From positions 1-64,000 of the forward strand of contig DATFLY010000097.1 of the NCBI GenBank assembly GCA_035267185.1: a stretch of DNA of 64,000 nt, read 5' to 3'. Position numbers and translations under genes: made by a program. Below, piece after piece: positions 52,863 through 60,992 of this stretch. This DNA comes from JAUIBE01 sp035267185 (GTDB lineage Bacteria > Pseudomonadota > Gammaproteobacteria > Xanthomonadales > SZUA-36). A model generated the notes under the pieces. That model was not told the origin of the DNA, made no database searches, and saw nothing but the letters and a program-made list of their open reading frames with translations. Each line of letters starts with the position of its first letter. Position 1 is the stretch's first letter.

Positions 52863-54455
52863 ATGAGCAGATTAAGGATTCGCACGCTGCCGGAACTGGT
52901 TGTTGAACGCGACAGCGAGCCAGTCACACTACCTGCCTCAAAGCGGGCACGCGCCCTGCTGGCCTATTTGGCGCTTACTGATCGACCGCATCGCAGAGAT
53001 CGTCTGTGTGAAGTCTTCTGGGAGATGCCTGATGATCCGCGCGGGGCGTTGCGCTGGGCCCTGAGCAAGCTCAGAATTGTCGTAAATGACGACGATATGG
53101 ACCGCATCGCGGCAGATCGCGAGCGTGTCACGCTGCTGACAAACGATGTCGACATTGACATTCAGCTGCTGGCCAGTGAACTGCAGGCCAAGCAAGTGTC
53201 ACTGAAACGTTTACAAGTCATCGAACGGTTGCTTCAGGAGCCCATTCTTGAAGGCATCGACCTGCCGGATCAGGACATTTTTCAGCAATGGCTGATCGCC
53301 GAGCGAGCGTCAGCAGAACGGCTGCGAAGCAAAGCCCTGCAGCGCCTTGCTAATCACGAACAAACGCCACCCAACGAAGCGCTGCCTGTCATCCGAACAT
53401 GGCTTCAACTCGAACCCTTCAGCACCGAAGCTGCGACACAGTTGCTGGCGCGGCTGGAACAGTTGGGGGAAGAGGCTGAGAAAAAACACCAGGCCAACAT
53501 GCTAAGCAAGCGATTCCAGCGGGCCGGGATCGAATGGTCGCCGACCCCGCTTGTTCGAGTGGACCCAAAGGGAAAGGAAGAAGATGCCCTGGAATCCAAT
53601 CGCAGCTACCTGGCTCGTCAGCGGGTGCAATTTTGTACCGCCAGCGACGGCGTTCGCCTTGCTTATGCATCGGTTGGGGATGGGCCAACCATCGTAAAAG
53701 CTGCGAACTGGCTGAGCCACCTGGAGCTTGATTGGGATGCGCCGGTCTGGAGCCCGCTGTTTCGAGATTTGGCGAATGATCACAAGGTGTTTCGCTACGA
53801 CGAGCGAGGCAACGGCCTCTCGGATTGGGACGTCGACGAACTATCGTTCGATGCTTTTGTTGATGATCTCGAGACCGTCGTAGACGCCATTAACATCGAG
53901 CGATTCGCATTGCTGGGTATATCACAAGGCGCAGCCGTCTCCATCGAATACGCCGTGCGACACCCCGACCGGGTTTCCCACCTGATCCTGTTTGGCGGCT
54001 ATCCTGCCGGATGGCGAATTGATGCCACACCAGAAATCATTCGTGAACGTGAAGCAGTCATGACACTGACTCGTAGCGGCTGGGGCCAGGACAACCCTGC
54101 ATACAGGCAGATTTTCTCCTCCACATTCATGCCAAGTGCCACCGCGGAGGAATTGACCTGGTTCAATGAATTCCAGCGGCGCACCACCTCGCCGGAGAAT
54201 GCGGTTCGCTTTCTTTCCGCATTCGGCGATATCGACGTACGGGACCGGTTGAGTAAAGTCAGGGCAAAGACTCTTGTTATTCACTCCCTGGGTGACCGAC
54301 GAATTCCCGTCGAGACTGGACGTGACATCGCCGCCACGATTCCGGGTGCCGAATTTCTCGGGCTGGAGAGCGATGGACACCTGCTGCTTGGAGACGAACC
54401 CGCCTCGCATGTTTTTGTCAATGCTGTGCGCAGATTTATGGCCGAAGAAGCCTGA
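52863..54455 (+). CDS. BTAD/winged-helix - alpha/beta hydrolase fusion
   Basis: A 530-aa fusion. Residues 1-95 form an OmpR/SARP-like winged helix (PASKRARALLAYLALTDRPHRRDRLCEVFW). Residues 96-225 are a helical BTAD (bacterial transcriptional activator) region. From about 255 follows an alpha/beta hydrolase with DERGNGLSDW, nucleophile elbow LLGISQGAAVS (S354), acid HSLGDRRIP and histidine ESDGHLLLG. All triad residues are present. Inference: a one-component regulator or enzyme that binds a small ester or lactone. TATACT at 52816-52821 may be its -10. The next gene may be a target. Confidence 0.82.
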   Translation: MSRLRIRTLPELVVERDSEPVTLPASKRARALLAYLALTDRPHRRDRLCEVFWEMPDDPRGALRWALSKLRIVVNDDDMDRIAADRERVTLLTNDVDIDIQLLASELQAKQVSLKRLQVIERLLQEPILEGIDLPDQDIFQQWLIAERASAERLRSKALQRLANHEQTPPNEALPVIRTWLQLEPFSTEAATQLLARLEQLGEEAEKKHQANMLSKRFQRAGIEWSPTPLVRVDPKGKEEDALESNRSYLARQRVQFCTASDGVRLAYASVGDGPTIVKAANWLSHLELDWDAPVWSPLFRDLANDHKVFRYDERGNGLSDWDVDELSFDAFVDDLETVVDAINIERFALLGISQGAAVSIEYAVRHPDRVSHLILFGGYPAGWRIDATPEIIREREAVMTLTRSGWGQDNPAYRQIFSSTFMPSATAEELTWFNEFQRRTTSPENAVRFLSAFGDIDVRDRLSKVRAKTLVIHSLGDRRIPVETGRDIAATIPGAEFLGLESDGHLLLGDEPASHVFVNAVRRFMAEEA

Positions 54456-54650
54456 GTCAGACCATGTCAGGTGGTTTCTGGCGCTGACCTGGCTACTGGG
54501 AACTTAATCGGGTCCAGAGCATTCACGACCCTTGCAGCAAATTCATCGCCCAATACCACGCTCGTCACCACGCTGGCACTCCAAACTGAAGCACATTCAA
54601 ATCTATCCGTTTCGATTTGGGCATCGAAAACACCAGGGAGCTACAAAACA

Positions 54651-56774
54651 GTGATCCGCAGAATACTTGAGAAACGGCTCAGTGAACTGTTCATTCATCG
54701 GACAATGGTCAGCCTGTGCGCGGCCATCGGGCTAATCTGGGCTGGCCACAGCCAGGCGGATATGGATTGGCGTGCAACCCTGAATGATCCTGAAGCATCC
54801 ATCGAGAACCGTGTAGCGGCGGCATTTGAGGGAATGGCAAAGGACGACTGCTTCGACGGCGGCGAGGACACGGCTGACTGTCCAAGGCGGCGCTTCACAC
54901 TGAGCCCGTCTCACGCCGATTCCGACCTGATCGGTCGCGAGTCCGTCCTGATCGTTGACGTACTGCCCCCGGCGGTGGAGTATCTACGCTATCGCAATCG
55001 TATCCTTGGGGCCTACCAGGTCACGCCCGACCATTCAATCGCCGAATTGCCAATTGTTTTCGATCTTCCTGAAACCTCCGGCGAGATAATCACGGGATTG
55101 GCTTCATCGATGCCGATCCCATCGGAGGCGCTGGCCGTCCTTTTGCCTGAAATGAACCGTCGCTATGGCGACCACATACCTGTCGCTTCGGCCCATGGCA
55201 CGGCTGTTTTCAGCATCTTTGCCGATCTTGCGCCAGGTCAACCTATCGTGCTCCTCGACAACAATCTGCTGACTTTCAACCAGTCGGACAAACAGCTTTT
55301 CTGTTCGATCCCCGACCATCCGGAAAGGCTTGTCGTACTGCGACAGCGTGCGCAACGATTTGCTGAGGAACTCCGTGACCTGATGACCGAGCACAACGTG
55401 CGTTACGTCAATGCCAGCTTTGGCTACACGATCGAAACTGTACGCGGTCCATGGCAGAGTGTCTGTGGTACGGAGGTGCCGCCAACTCATGTACTGCGTA
55501 GCATCCTGGAGACCTACCGACCGATCTTCGAAGCACTATTTAGCACGCCGGGTGTTATCACAGCCCACGCAGCGCTCGCTTCGCCAAACGACCTCGACGC
55601 ACCATTTGATCAACCGGGGAGCGAGTTTCCCAATCGCTTGCGGGTTGGGTCCCTGGGTCACAACGATGCGAACATCCCCGCCACAGGTACCGGCGCAGCT
55701 CCGACAAATTGGAATCCGGTCCCCCCGGATCCGAATGACTCGGATATCTGGGTGAACGCGGGCTGCACGGCTTTGGGTGAATGTCGTGTCATTCGACCGC
55801 TTTCTTTAAGTACCCGTTATGGCATGGGCCGCAGTGTTTTTCCCTTGCCGCAGTCATCCTTCGTGACGCCGATTGCTCTGGCTCAAATCATCGACCTGCG
55901 CAATCGCAGACCCTTCCGCGACCGGCAATTCGACGATTCGCTGATTGATGATCTCATCATCGCCCTGACTGGTGCCTGTACAGACACGTGTCGTCATTTT
56001 GACCCTCTGCTCCACGGTCAGGCCGAGCGTTTTCGAAACGATTTTAAACCTGAACGAGAACTCGCCGGGCTTTGGTACGACCCACAGCGCAACGGCCATG
56101 GCCTGGAAATCCAGCGCTTTGGAGCGGCTCATGCAGGCCTTCTTTACACCTTCGGAGATGACGGAAAGCCAGAGTGGCTTTGGCTGGACATGGAGCGCTA
56201 TGGTGGAACCCTGTACGGGTCATTCGTGCACATCAGAAACGATGGCACTGCTGTTGATCTCGTGCCCACAGAAGAGCCGGTCGGTCAGTTCACAATTACC
56301 TTTGAAGCAAACGAATACGCTGCGGCCTGTCCTGATGCATCGGGGCCCCGTGCCGCATTCAACTGGTCCATAGGAAACGAGACGGGCATCTGGTGCCTGC
56401 AGCCTTTGTTGGTCAATGGCAGCCAGTCGTTACCCAATGCCAATGGTCTCTGGTGGAACGGAGCCGAAGACAGTGGTTGGGGGTTCGGGCGGTACGCCAA
56501 TGAAGTCACGGAGTTTCGTGTCATCTACACATACGATGAAGATGGATCGCCCATTTGGGTGTTCGGTCAAACGGCCCTGGGGCAGGACCAGTTTGATCTG
56601 CTTTACCCTGGCGGATATTGCCGCACTTGCTCTTCCATGCCATTGACACTGCAATCCGCTGGAGCTTTCGAAGGCGCGGTTGATTCACCCTCAAACACAC
56701 CATCAAGCGACGTCAGTATCTGGCTCGACCACTGGCAACGCATTGGCATTCGTCCTGAACGACTCTCGGACTAG
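54651..56774 (+). CDS. secreted divergent subtilase-like protein with two C-terminal repeats
   Basis: GTG 54651 follows AGGGAG and gives 707 aa with a signal peptide (ending SQA); ATG 54705 is the alternative. The middle part hints at an S8 fold: VLIVDV (D103), ASAHGTAVFSI (H182, like the HGT box), YVNASFG, and QSSFVTPIALA (S402/403, like GTSxATP). The oxyanion block is not clear. Two C-terminal repeats start GLWYDPQRNGHG (about 473) and GLWWNGAEDSGWG (about 599), each reaching a YTF/YTYDEDGSPIW end; such repeats occur on secreted proteins of related gammaproteobacteria. Eight or more Cys suggest disulfides. Whether it is an active protease is uncertain. Confidence 0.6.
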   Translation: MIRRILEKRLSELFIHRTMVSLCAAIGLIWAGHSQADMDWRATLNDPEASIENRVAAAFEGMAKDDCFDGGEDTADCPRRRFTLSPSHADSDLIGRESVLIVDVLPPAVEYLRYRNRILGAYQVTPDHSIAELPIVFDLPETSGEIITGLASSMPIPSEALAVLLPEMNRRYGDHIPVASAHGTAVFSIFADLAPGQPIVLLDNNLLTFNQSDKQLFCSIPDHPERLVVLRQRAQRFAEELRDLMTEHNVRYVNASFGYTIETVRGPWQSVCGTEVPPTHVLRSILETYRPIFEALFSTPGVITAHAALASPNDLDAPFDQPGSEFPNRLRVGSLGHNDANIPATGTGAAPTNWNPVPPDPNDSDIWVNAGCTALGECRVIRPLSLSTRYGMGRSVFPLPQSSFVTPIALAQIIDLRNRRPFRDRQFDDSLIDDLIIALTGACTDTCRHFDPLLHGQAERFRNDFKPERELAGLWYDPQRNGHGLEIQRFGAAHAGLLYTFGDDGKPEWLWLDMERYGGTLYGSFVHIRNDGTAVDLVPTEEPVGQFTITFEANEYAAACPDASGPRAAFNWSIGNETGIWCLQPLLVNGSQSLPNANGLWWNGAEDSGWGFGRYANEVTEFRVIYTYDEDGSPIWVFGQTALGQDQFDLLYPGGYCRTCSSMPLTLQSAGAFEGAVDSPSNTPSSDVSIWLDHWQRIGIRPERLSD

Positions 56775-56879
56775 CAGCAGGTTTGTCCCAGAGCAGTGGG
56801 CCCGCCAGTCCGCCGAGTGCCAGGGTGCGGGTAGCATTCAACTCTTTCTGCAATCTTGAACCCGGCCAAACAGGGAACT

Positions 56880-57698
56880 TCAGCTTGCTTCTTCGATGAT
56901 GTAACCGCCGGATTTTTCGTCGTGCTTCAGCTCCAGCAGCTTTTGTTTTTCCATCGCTTCCAGCAAGCTGCCAAACGAACGGAAGCCATGGTAGCTTTCG
57001 TTGAAGCCCGGCTTGCGGCGCTTCAACGCCTGTTTCACCATCGATCCCCACAGCAACTCCTCATCGCCGCGTTCAGAAACCAGGTCGTCGACGGTCTCCA
57101 GTACCTGGTCAAATGCCTGCTTGGCTCGACGCTCCATCAGCTCCTGGCGGTCAGGAGAGTCCTTCTTGCCATTTTCATTCTTGAAGTTAATCGATTGCTG
57201 GCCATTAGAAGGCTTGCGGCGCAGTGCCGTGCGCATGATGTCATCGTAGAAAATGAACTCATCGCAGTTGGCAATCAGCAGGTCCGACGACGAATTTTTG
57301 ACCCCCACCCCGATCACTTCCTTGTCGTTTTCACGCAGCTTTGAAACCAGCGGGGAGAAATCTGAATCCCCGGACATGATCACAAACGTGTCGACGTGCG
57401 ACTTGGTATAACAAAGGTCGAGGGCATCGACCACCATGCGAATATCGGCAGAATTTTTTCCTGACTGACGCAGATGCGGAATTTCGATCAGTTCGAACGA
57501 TGCCTCGTGCATCGCTTCCTTGTATGACTTGTAACGTTGCCAGTCGCAGTAGGCTTTCTTGACCACGATATTGCCCTTTACCAGCAGGCGCTCAAGAATT
57601 TCCTCAATCTCAAACGCCTTGTAATGGGCATCCTGGACACCCAGGGCTATGTTTTCAAAATCGCAGAAAAGTGCGAGGCTTTTTGTTGTATTCGCCAT
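56880..57698 (-). CDS. NYN-domain nuclease with OST-HTH/LOTUS domain
   Basis: The N-terminal NYN (LabA/DUF88, PIN-like) domain, residues 5-160, has the metal-binding acids in LFCDFENI, ADIRMVVDAL and IMSGDSDFSPLV. The C-terminal part (about 190-270, WGSMVKQALKRRKPGFNESYHGF) is an OST-HTH/LOTUS fold, which binds RNA. It is 272 aa. The combination predicts an RNA-processing endonuclease. It is 15 bases downstream of the dienelactone hydrolase's end on the opposite order (minus strand), so it is transcribed separately. Confidence 0.84.
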   Translation of the reverse strand: MANTTKSLALFCDFENIALGVQDAHYKAFEIEEILERLLVKGNIVVKKAYCDWQRYKSYKEAMHEASFELIEIPHLRQSGKNSADIRMVVDALDLCYTKSHVDTFVIMSGDSDFSPLVSKLRENDKEVIGVGVKNSSSDLLIANCDEFIFYDDIMRTALRRKPSNGQQSINFKNENGKKDSPDRQELMERRAKQAFDQVLETVDDLVSERGDEELLWGSMVKQALKRRKPGFNESYHGFRSFGSLLEAMEKQKLLELKHDEKSGGYIIEEAS

Positions 57699-57713
57699 TC
57701 AGATTAGAAACCT

Positions 57714-58514
57714 TTATTCGGAAAATGCTGCTTCGAGGACCAGTTGCATATGTGCCCATGATGCCTCGTCTGCCAGTGGACTATAGGCCAGTGGCAAACC
57801 GAATTTTTCACCATTGATGTCCGCGGCCGGGTTAGAAAAGCCATGTGTCGCACCGGGCAGACTAACCAGCTCGAACTGTGCGCCGGCAGACTCCATGCTG
57901 GCTGACAGCCCGGCGATCTGCTCAGGTGTCACCCAGGGATCAGCTTCACCGTTGTATGCCACAACCCGCGCTGTCACATCGCTGCCCTCACCTTCAGGTG
58001 CTATCCCAAGCCCAAGGCTGCCGTGAAATGAAGCAACGGCTTTCAGGTCAGCACCATAACGCGCCATGTGCAACACAACGCCACCACCGAAGCAGTAACC
58101 GATGGCGGCAATGTTCTCAGCATCCACGGTGGGTTGTTCCCTGAGGACCTGCATGGCCGCATTAAACCGATCGCGCATGCCTGGAAGGTTCTGGAGGGCG
58201 GCACGCATGAAGGTGCCGGCGTCATCAGGGTGTTCAGCCTGTTTGCCCTCTCCGTATATATCAAGCGCAAGCGCTGTGTAACCCAGCTCAGCGAGCATTT
58301 TAGCCCGTTCACGCGGGTACTCGTTCTGCCCCCACCATTCGTGTACGACCAGCACGCCAGGGCGAGGGCCGTCGATGGAATCATCCCAGGCAAGAAACCC
58401 GGTCATTTCCACGCCATCACCCGAATAGGTAAATTCTTTTGTCGCTGTTTCGGCCATGACCCAGCCGTGCCAGAGAACACTGAAGGTCACAACGAGTGCA
58501 ATTATTTTTTTCAT
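57714..58514 (-). CDS. secreted dienelactone hydrolase family protein
   Basis: A signal peptide (about 21 residues, ending VMA) and an alpha/beta hydrolase with the DLH features VVHEWWGQNEY, LALDIYGEG, nucleophile elbow GYCFGGGVVL (Cys141), acid GEADPWV and HGFSNP. A Cys nucleophile is characteristic of dienelactone hydrolases. It is 266 aa from ATG 58514; the frame opens 17 codons upstream. Export to the periplasm is unusual for the aromatic-degradation enzyme, so the substrate may differ. Confidence 0.83.
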   Translation of the reverse strand: MKKIIALVVTFSVLWHGWVMAETATKEFTYSGDGVEMTGFLAWDDSIDGPRPGVLVVHEWWGQNEYPRERAKMLAELGYTALALDIYGEGKQAEHPDDAGTFMRAALQNLPGMRDRFNAAMQVLREQPTVDAENIAAIGYCFGGGVVLHMARYGADLKAVASFHGSLGLGIAPEGEGSDVTARVVAYNGEADPWVTPEQIAGLSASMESAGAQFELVSLPGATHGFSNPAADINGEKFGLPLAYSPLADEASWAHMQLVLEAAFSE

Positions 58515-58648
58515 TTCATATATCTCCGTTGAGTTACCCAAAGAATCGGCACGCTGAATCGGCACACAGTTTACTCCATCCTTCGTCTCGTTGGGTTTGT
58601 AATCTCAGACCCCATGTTGAAGATCATCGGAACCACAAGGACACAGCC

Positions 58649-59035
58649 ATGAACACCCCTGAAACCAACAATGAAATCAAAATGGACAGTTCGGATCTCT
58701 ACCGCGAGGTCATGTTCACTGACAATCGCATCGGCACCATCCGTCAAATGCAGCCGGTCACTGCCGATGGTGACGACGACTCCGGGCGACCTTCCAGGTT
58801 CTTCGGTTCCGCACAACTGATGACCCCCGCTGGACCGTTGCCGGTTTCCTTTGAAATCGAGGCTGACTCCCTGGCCAAAGCAGTCGAAGGATTCGGTCCG
58901 GCTGCCCAGGGCGCTATTGAGAAGACCCTGGAAGAATTGAAAGAATTGCAGCGTGAGCAGGCATCTTCCATCGTGGTGCCAAAAGGCAACGTCGACCCGT
59001 CTGCACTTGGAGGGGGCGGCATTCAGATGCCATAA
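58649..59035 (+). CDS. conserved small cytoplasmic protein, unknown function
   Basis: A 128-aa acidic protein without signal or membrane segment. The pattern DLYREVMFTDNRIGTIRQM, SAQLMTPAGPLPVSFEIEA and ELKELQREQASSIVVPKG is a conserved hypothetical family widespread in Proteobacteria. The Gly-rich end (GGGGIQMP) is probably disordered. ATG 58649 gives the family's start. It is 45 bases before the cyclophilin gene and may share its transcript. No function is known to me. Confidence 0.72.
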   Translation: MNTPETNNEIKMDSSDLYREVMFTDNRIGTIRQMQPVTADGDDDSGRPSRFFGSAQLMTPAGPLPVSFEIEADSLAKAVEGFGPAAQGAIEKTLEELKELQREQASSIVVPKGNVDPSALGGGGIQMP

Positions 59036-59080
59036 TCCCCGGACTTGCTTAACTGGGTCCGAGACAGGAAGGGGTCTTCC

Positions 59081-59938
59081 ATGTTTCACAAAGTACTGAT
59101 TGCTGCTGTTTCCTCGCTGATTCTGGCGTCCGGTCCTCTGGTCGCCCAGGAAGAATTGCTTTGGCGGGAAGTCGAGCCGGAAAACATGGTGGTGATGGAA
59201 TTGCAGACAGGCACCGTCATCATTGAGCTTAACCCCGCATTCGCGCCAAAAACGGTTGAACAGTTTCGGGCGCTGGTTCGGGATCGTTTTTTTGACGGCC
59301 TTGGATTTTACCGGGTCATTGACGGCTTTGTAGCACAAGGCGGTGATGGCAGCGATCTTGGCGAACTCAGTGACAAGCCAACCATTGACGCAGAGTTTGA
59401 GCGCAAGTGGGACGAGGACGAATTGACCTGGCAACCAGCCCAGGAGCCTGACCTTTTCGCGCCCAGGGCCGGGTTTGTTGACGGCTTCCCCGCAGGCCGT
59501 GGCCCTGAAGGCAAGAGCGTATGGCTGACCCATTGTCCCGGTGCGGTTGCGATGGCTCGTAACAACGACAAGAACTCGAGTCGTTCCGACTTTTATATCG
59601 TAATCGGCCAGGCACCACGTTACCTGGATCGCAACATGAACATTTTTGGTCGCGTGATTGACGGCATGAATGTGGTTCAGCAGATTGAGCGTGGCCCGGG
59701 CAACAACAACGGTATTTTCAGGGACGAAACCAAAATCACCCGAATTCGCAGCATGCGAATGGCCTCCGACATTCCCGAGGAAGATCGCATATCCGCTTAT
59801 GTTGTGGATACCAACAGCCTTGGCTTCCTCGAATCGCTCGAATCTCGCAGGGAGCGAAAGCAGCCTTTCTTCCATCATGAGCCCCCTCAGGTGCTGGATG
59901 TGTGCCAGGTCCCACTCGGTTCCCGAATCACGAAATAG
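59081..59938 (+). CDS. exported cyclophilin-type peptidyl-prolyl isomerase
   Basis: A signal peptide (about 19 residues, ending LVAQ) and a cyclophilin domain: TGTVIIELNPAFAPKTVEQF, GLGFYRVIDGFVAQGGD (active-site Arg-Phe-like region), AMARNNDKNSSRSDFYI and IFGRVIDGMNVVQQIE. It assists proline isomerisation in periplasmic proteins. It is longer (285 aa) than a minimal PpiA, with an insertion after residue 90 and a C-terminal extension of about 45 residues. Confidence 0.86.
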   Translation: MFHKVLIAAVSSLILASGPLVAQEELLWREVEPENMVVMELQTGTVIIELNPAFAPKTVEQFRALVRDRFFDGLGFYRVIDGFVAQGGDGSDLGELSDKPTIDAEFERKWDEDELTWQPAQEPDLFAPRAGFVDGFPAGRGPEGKSVWLTHCPGAVAMARNNDKNSSRSDFYIVIGQAPRYLDRNMNIFGRVIDGMNVVQQIERGPGNNNGIFRDETKITRIRSMRMASDIPEEDRISAYVVDTNSLGFLESLESRRERKQPFFHHEPPQVLDVCQVPLGSRITK

Positions 59939-59943
59939 CCCGG

Positions 59944-60855
59944 TCAGGTAATCGACTCAAAATAGCGGACCATTTCCGTGCGCTGTCCAGCATCCGGCAA
60001 ACGCCCCGTCATGGCCGCCATATTGTCTTCCAGGTGCCGCATTTTGGAAGTGGCAGGTATCACGCAAGTGACCGCCGGGTGAGAAATCACGAACTTCAGG
60101 AAATACTGAGCCCAGCTTTCACAATCAATTTCTGCAGCAAAGTCCGGCAGGGGTTTACCCGCAACCTGGCGAAACAGATTTCCACCCTCAAAAGCCCGAT
60201 TGATGATCACGGCTTTGGCATTGTCATTTGCAGCGGGTAACAAGCGTTGCTCTGCCTCGCGGCTGGTGATGCTGTAGGTGAATTGAACGAAATCGAAGGT
60301 TTCTTGTTTAAGTAAATCTTCAACCTGACCATGGCGTGATCCGTGCGAAGTCGTGATTCCGGTATAACGAACCCGGCCCTCCTGTTTCCAAATATCGAGC
60401 CATTGCAGGTGCGTCTGCCAATCGACCAGGTTATGAACCTGAAGCAGGTCAAAACGCTCAAGTCGCCACAATCGCAGCGCCTCTTCCATCTGCCTGATGC
60501 CTTCATCACGCCCACTCGTCCATACCTTGGTGGCAGAAAAAAGAGTTGGCGTTTCCCCGATCTCACCCAGTGTATGACCGATGACATCCTGCGCATGACC
60601 ATACATTGGAGACGAATCGACCATGCCGCCTCCAAGACGCAGAAAATTTCTCATGATTTCAGTGCAGGCCTCTCGCCCGGCCTGGTCACCCGGCCCTACA
60701 TCAAACCTTTGCCAGGAACCCAGCCCTACCGCAGGCAAGGTCTCGCCTGAAGAAGGGATGGTCTTGCGAATCAGTGAATTAGCAGCAGCTGAACCCAACC
60801 CGGTTAGCGCCACGCCGGCTGCGGCCATGGATTGCAGCAACGTTCTTCTGTTCAT
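59944..60855 (-). CDS. Tat-exported aldo/keto reductase
   Basis: The N-terminus MNRRTLLQSMAAAG is a twin-arginine-type signal with a hydrophobic core to about residue 27. The barrel then shows the catalytic Asp and Tyr in GMVDSSPMYGHA, Lys in FSATKVW and His in LLQVHNLVDW. NADPH-using reductases are normally cytoplasmic; an exported one is unusual, though such Tat-signal paralogues are known. It is 303 aa; an ATG nine bases upstream is the alternative start. Confidence 0.82.
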   Translation of the reverse strand: MNRRTLLQSMAAAGVALTGLGSAAANSLIRKTIPSSGETLPAVGLGSWQRFDVGPGDQAGREACTEIMRNFLRLGGGMVDSSPMYGHAQDVIGHTLGEIGETPTLFSATKVWTSGRDEGIRQMEEALRLWRLERFDLLQVHNLVDWQTHLQWLDIWKQEGRVRYTGITTSHGSRHGQVEDLLKQETFDFVQFTYSITSREAEQRLLPAANDNAKAVIINRAFEGGNLFRQVAGKPLPDFAAEIDCESWAQYFLKFVISHPAVTCVIPATSKMRHLEDNMAAMTGRLPDAGQRTEMVRYFESIT

Positions 60856-60992
60856 CGTTAACATAAGCCAGATTCTACTTCAGCAAAAAAGGGCAATACA
60901 TGAGCAAGCGGTAGCTGGTACTTTTGGCGGGTCAAAACGGGCATCGTGCCATGAGACAATGTCCGATTGCCGAGTCCTTCGAGGAATACCGA

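Noticed and set aside
58571..59878. 435-residue open frame on the minus strand
   Set aside because: Antisense to the small conserved protein and the cyclophilin gene, both well supported; composition is that of a shadow frame.
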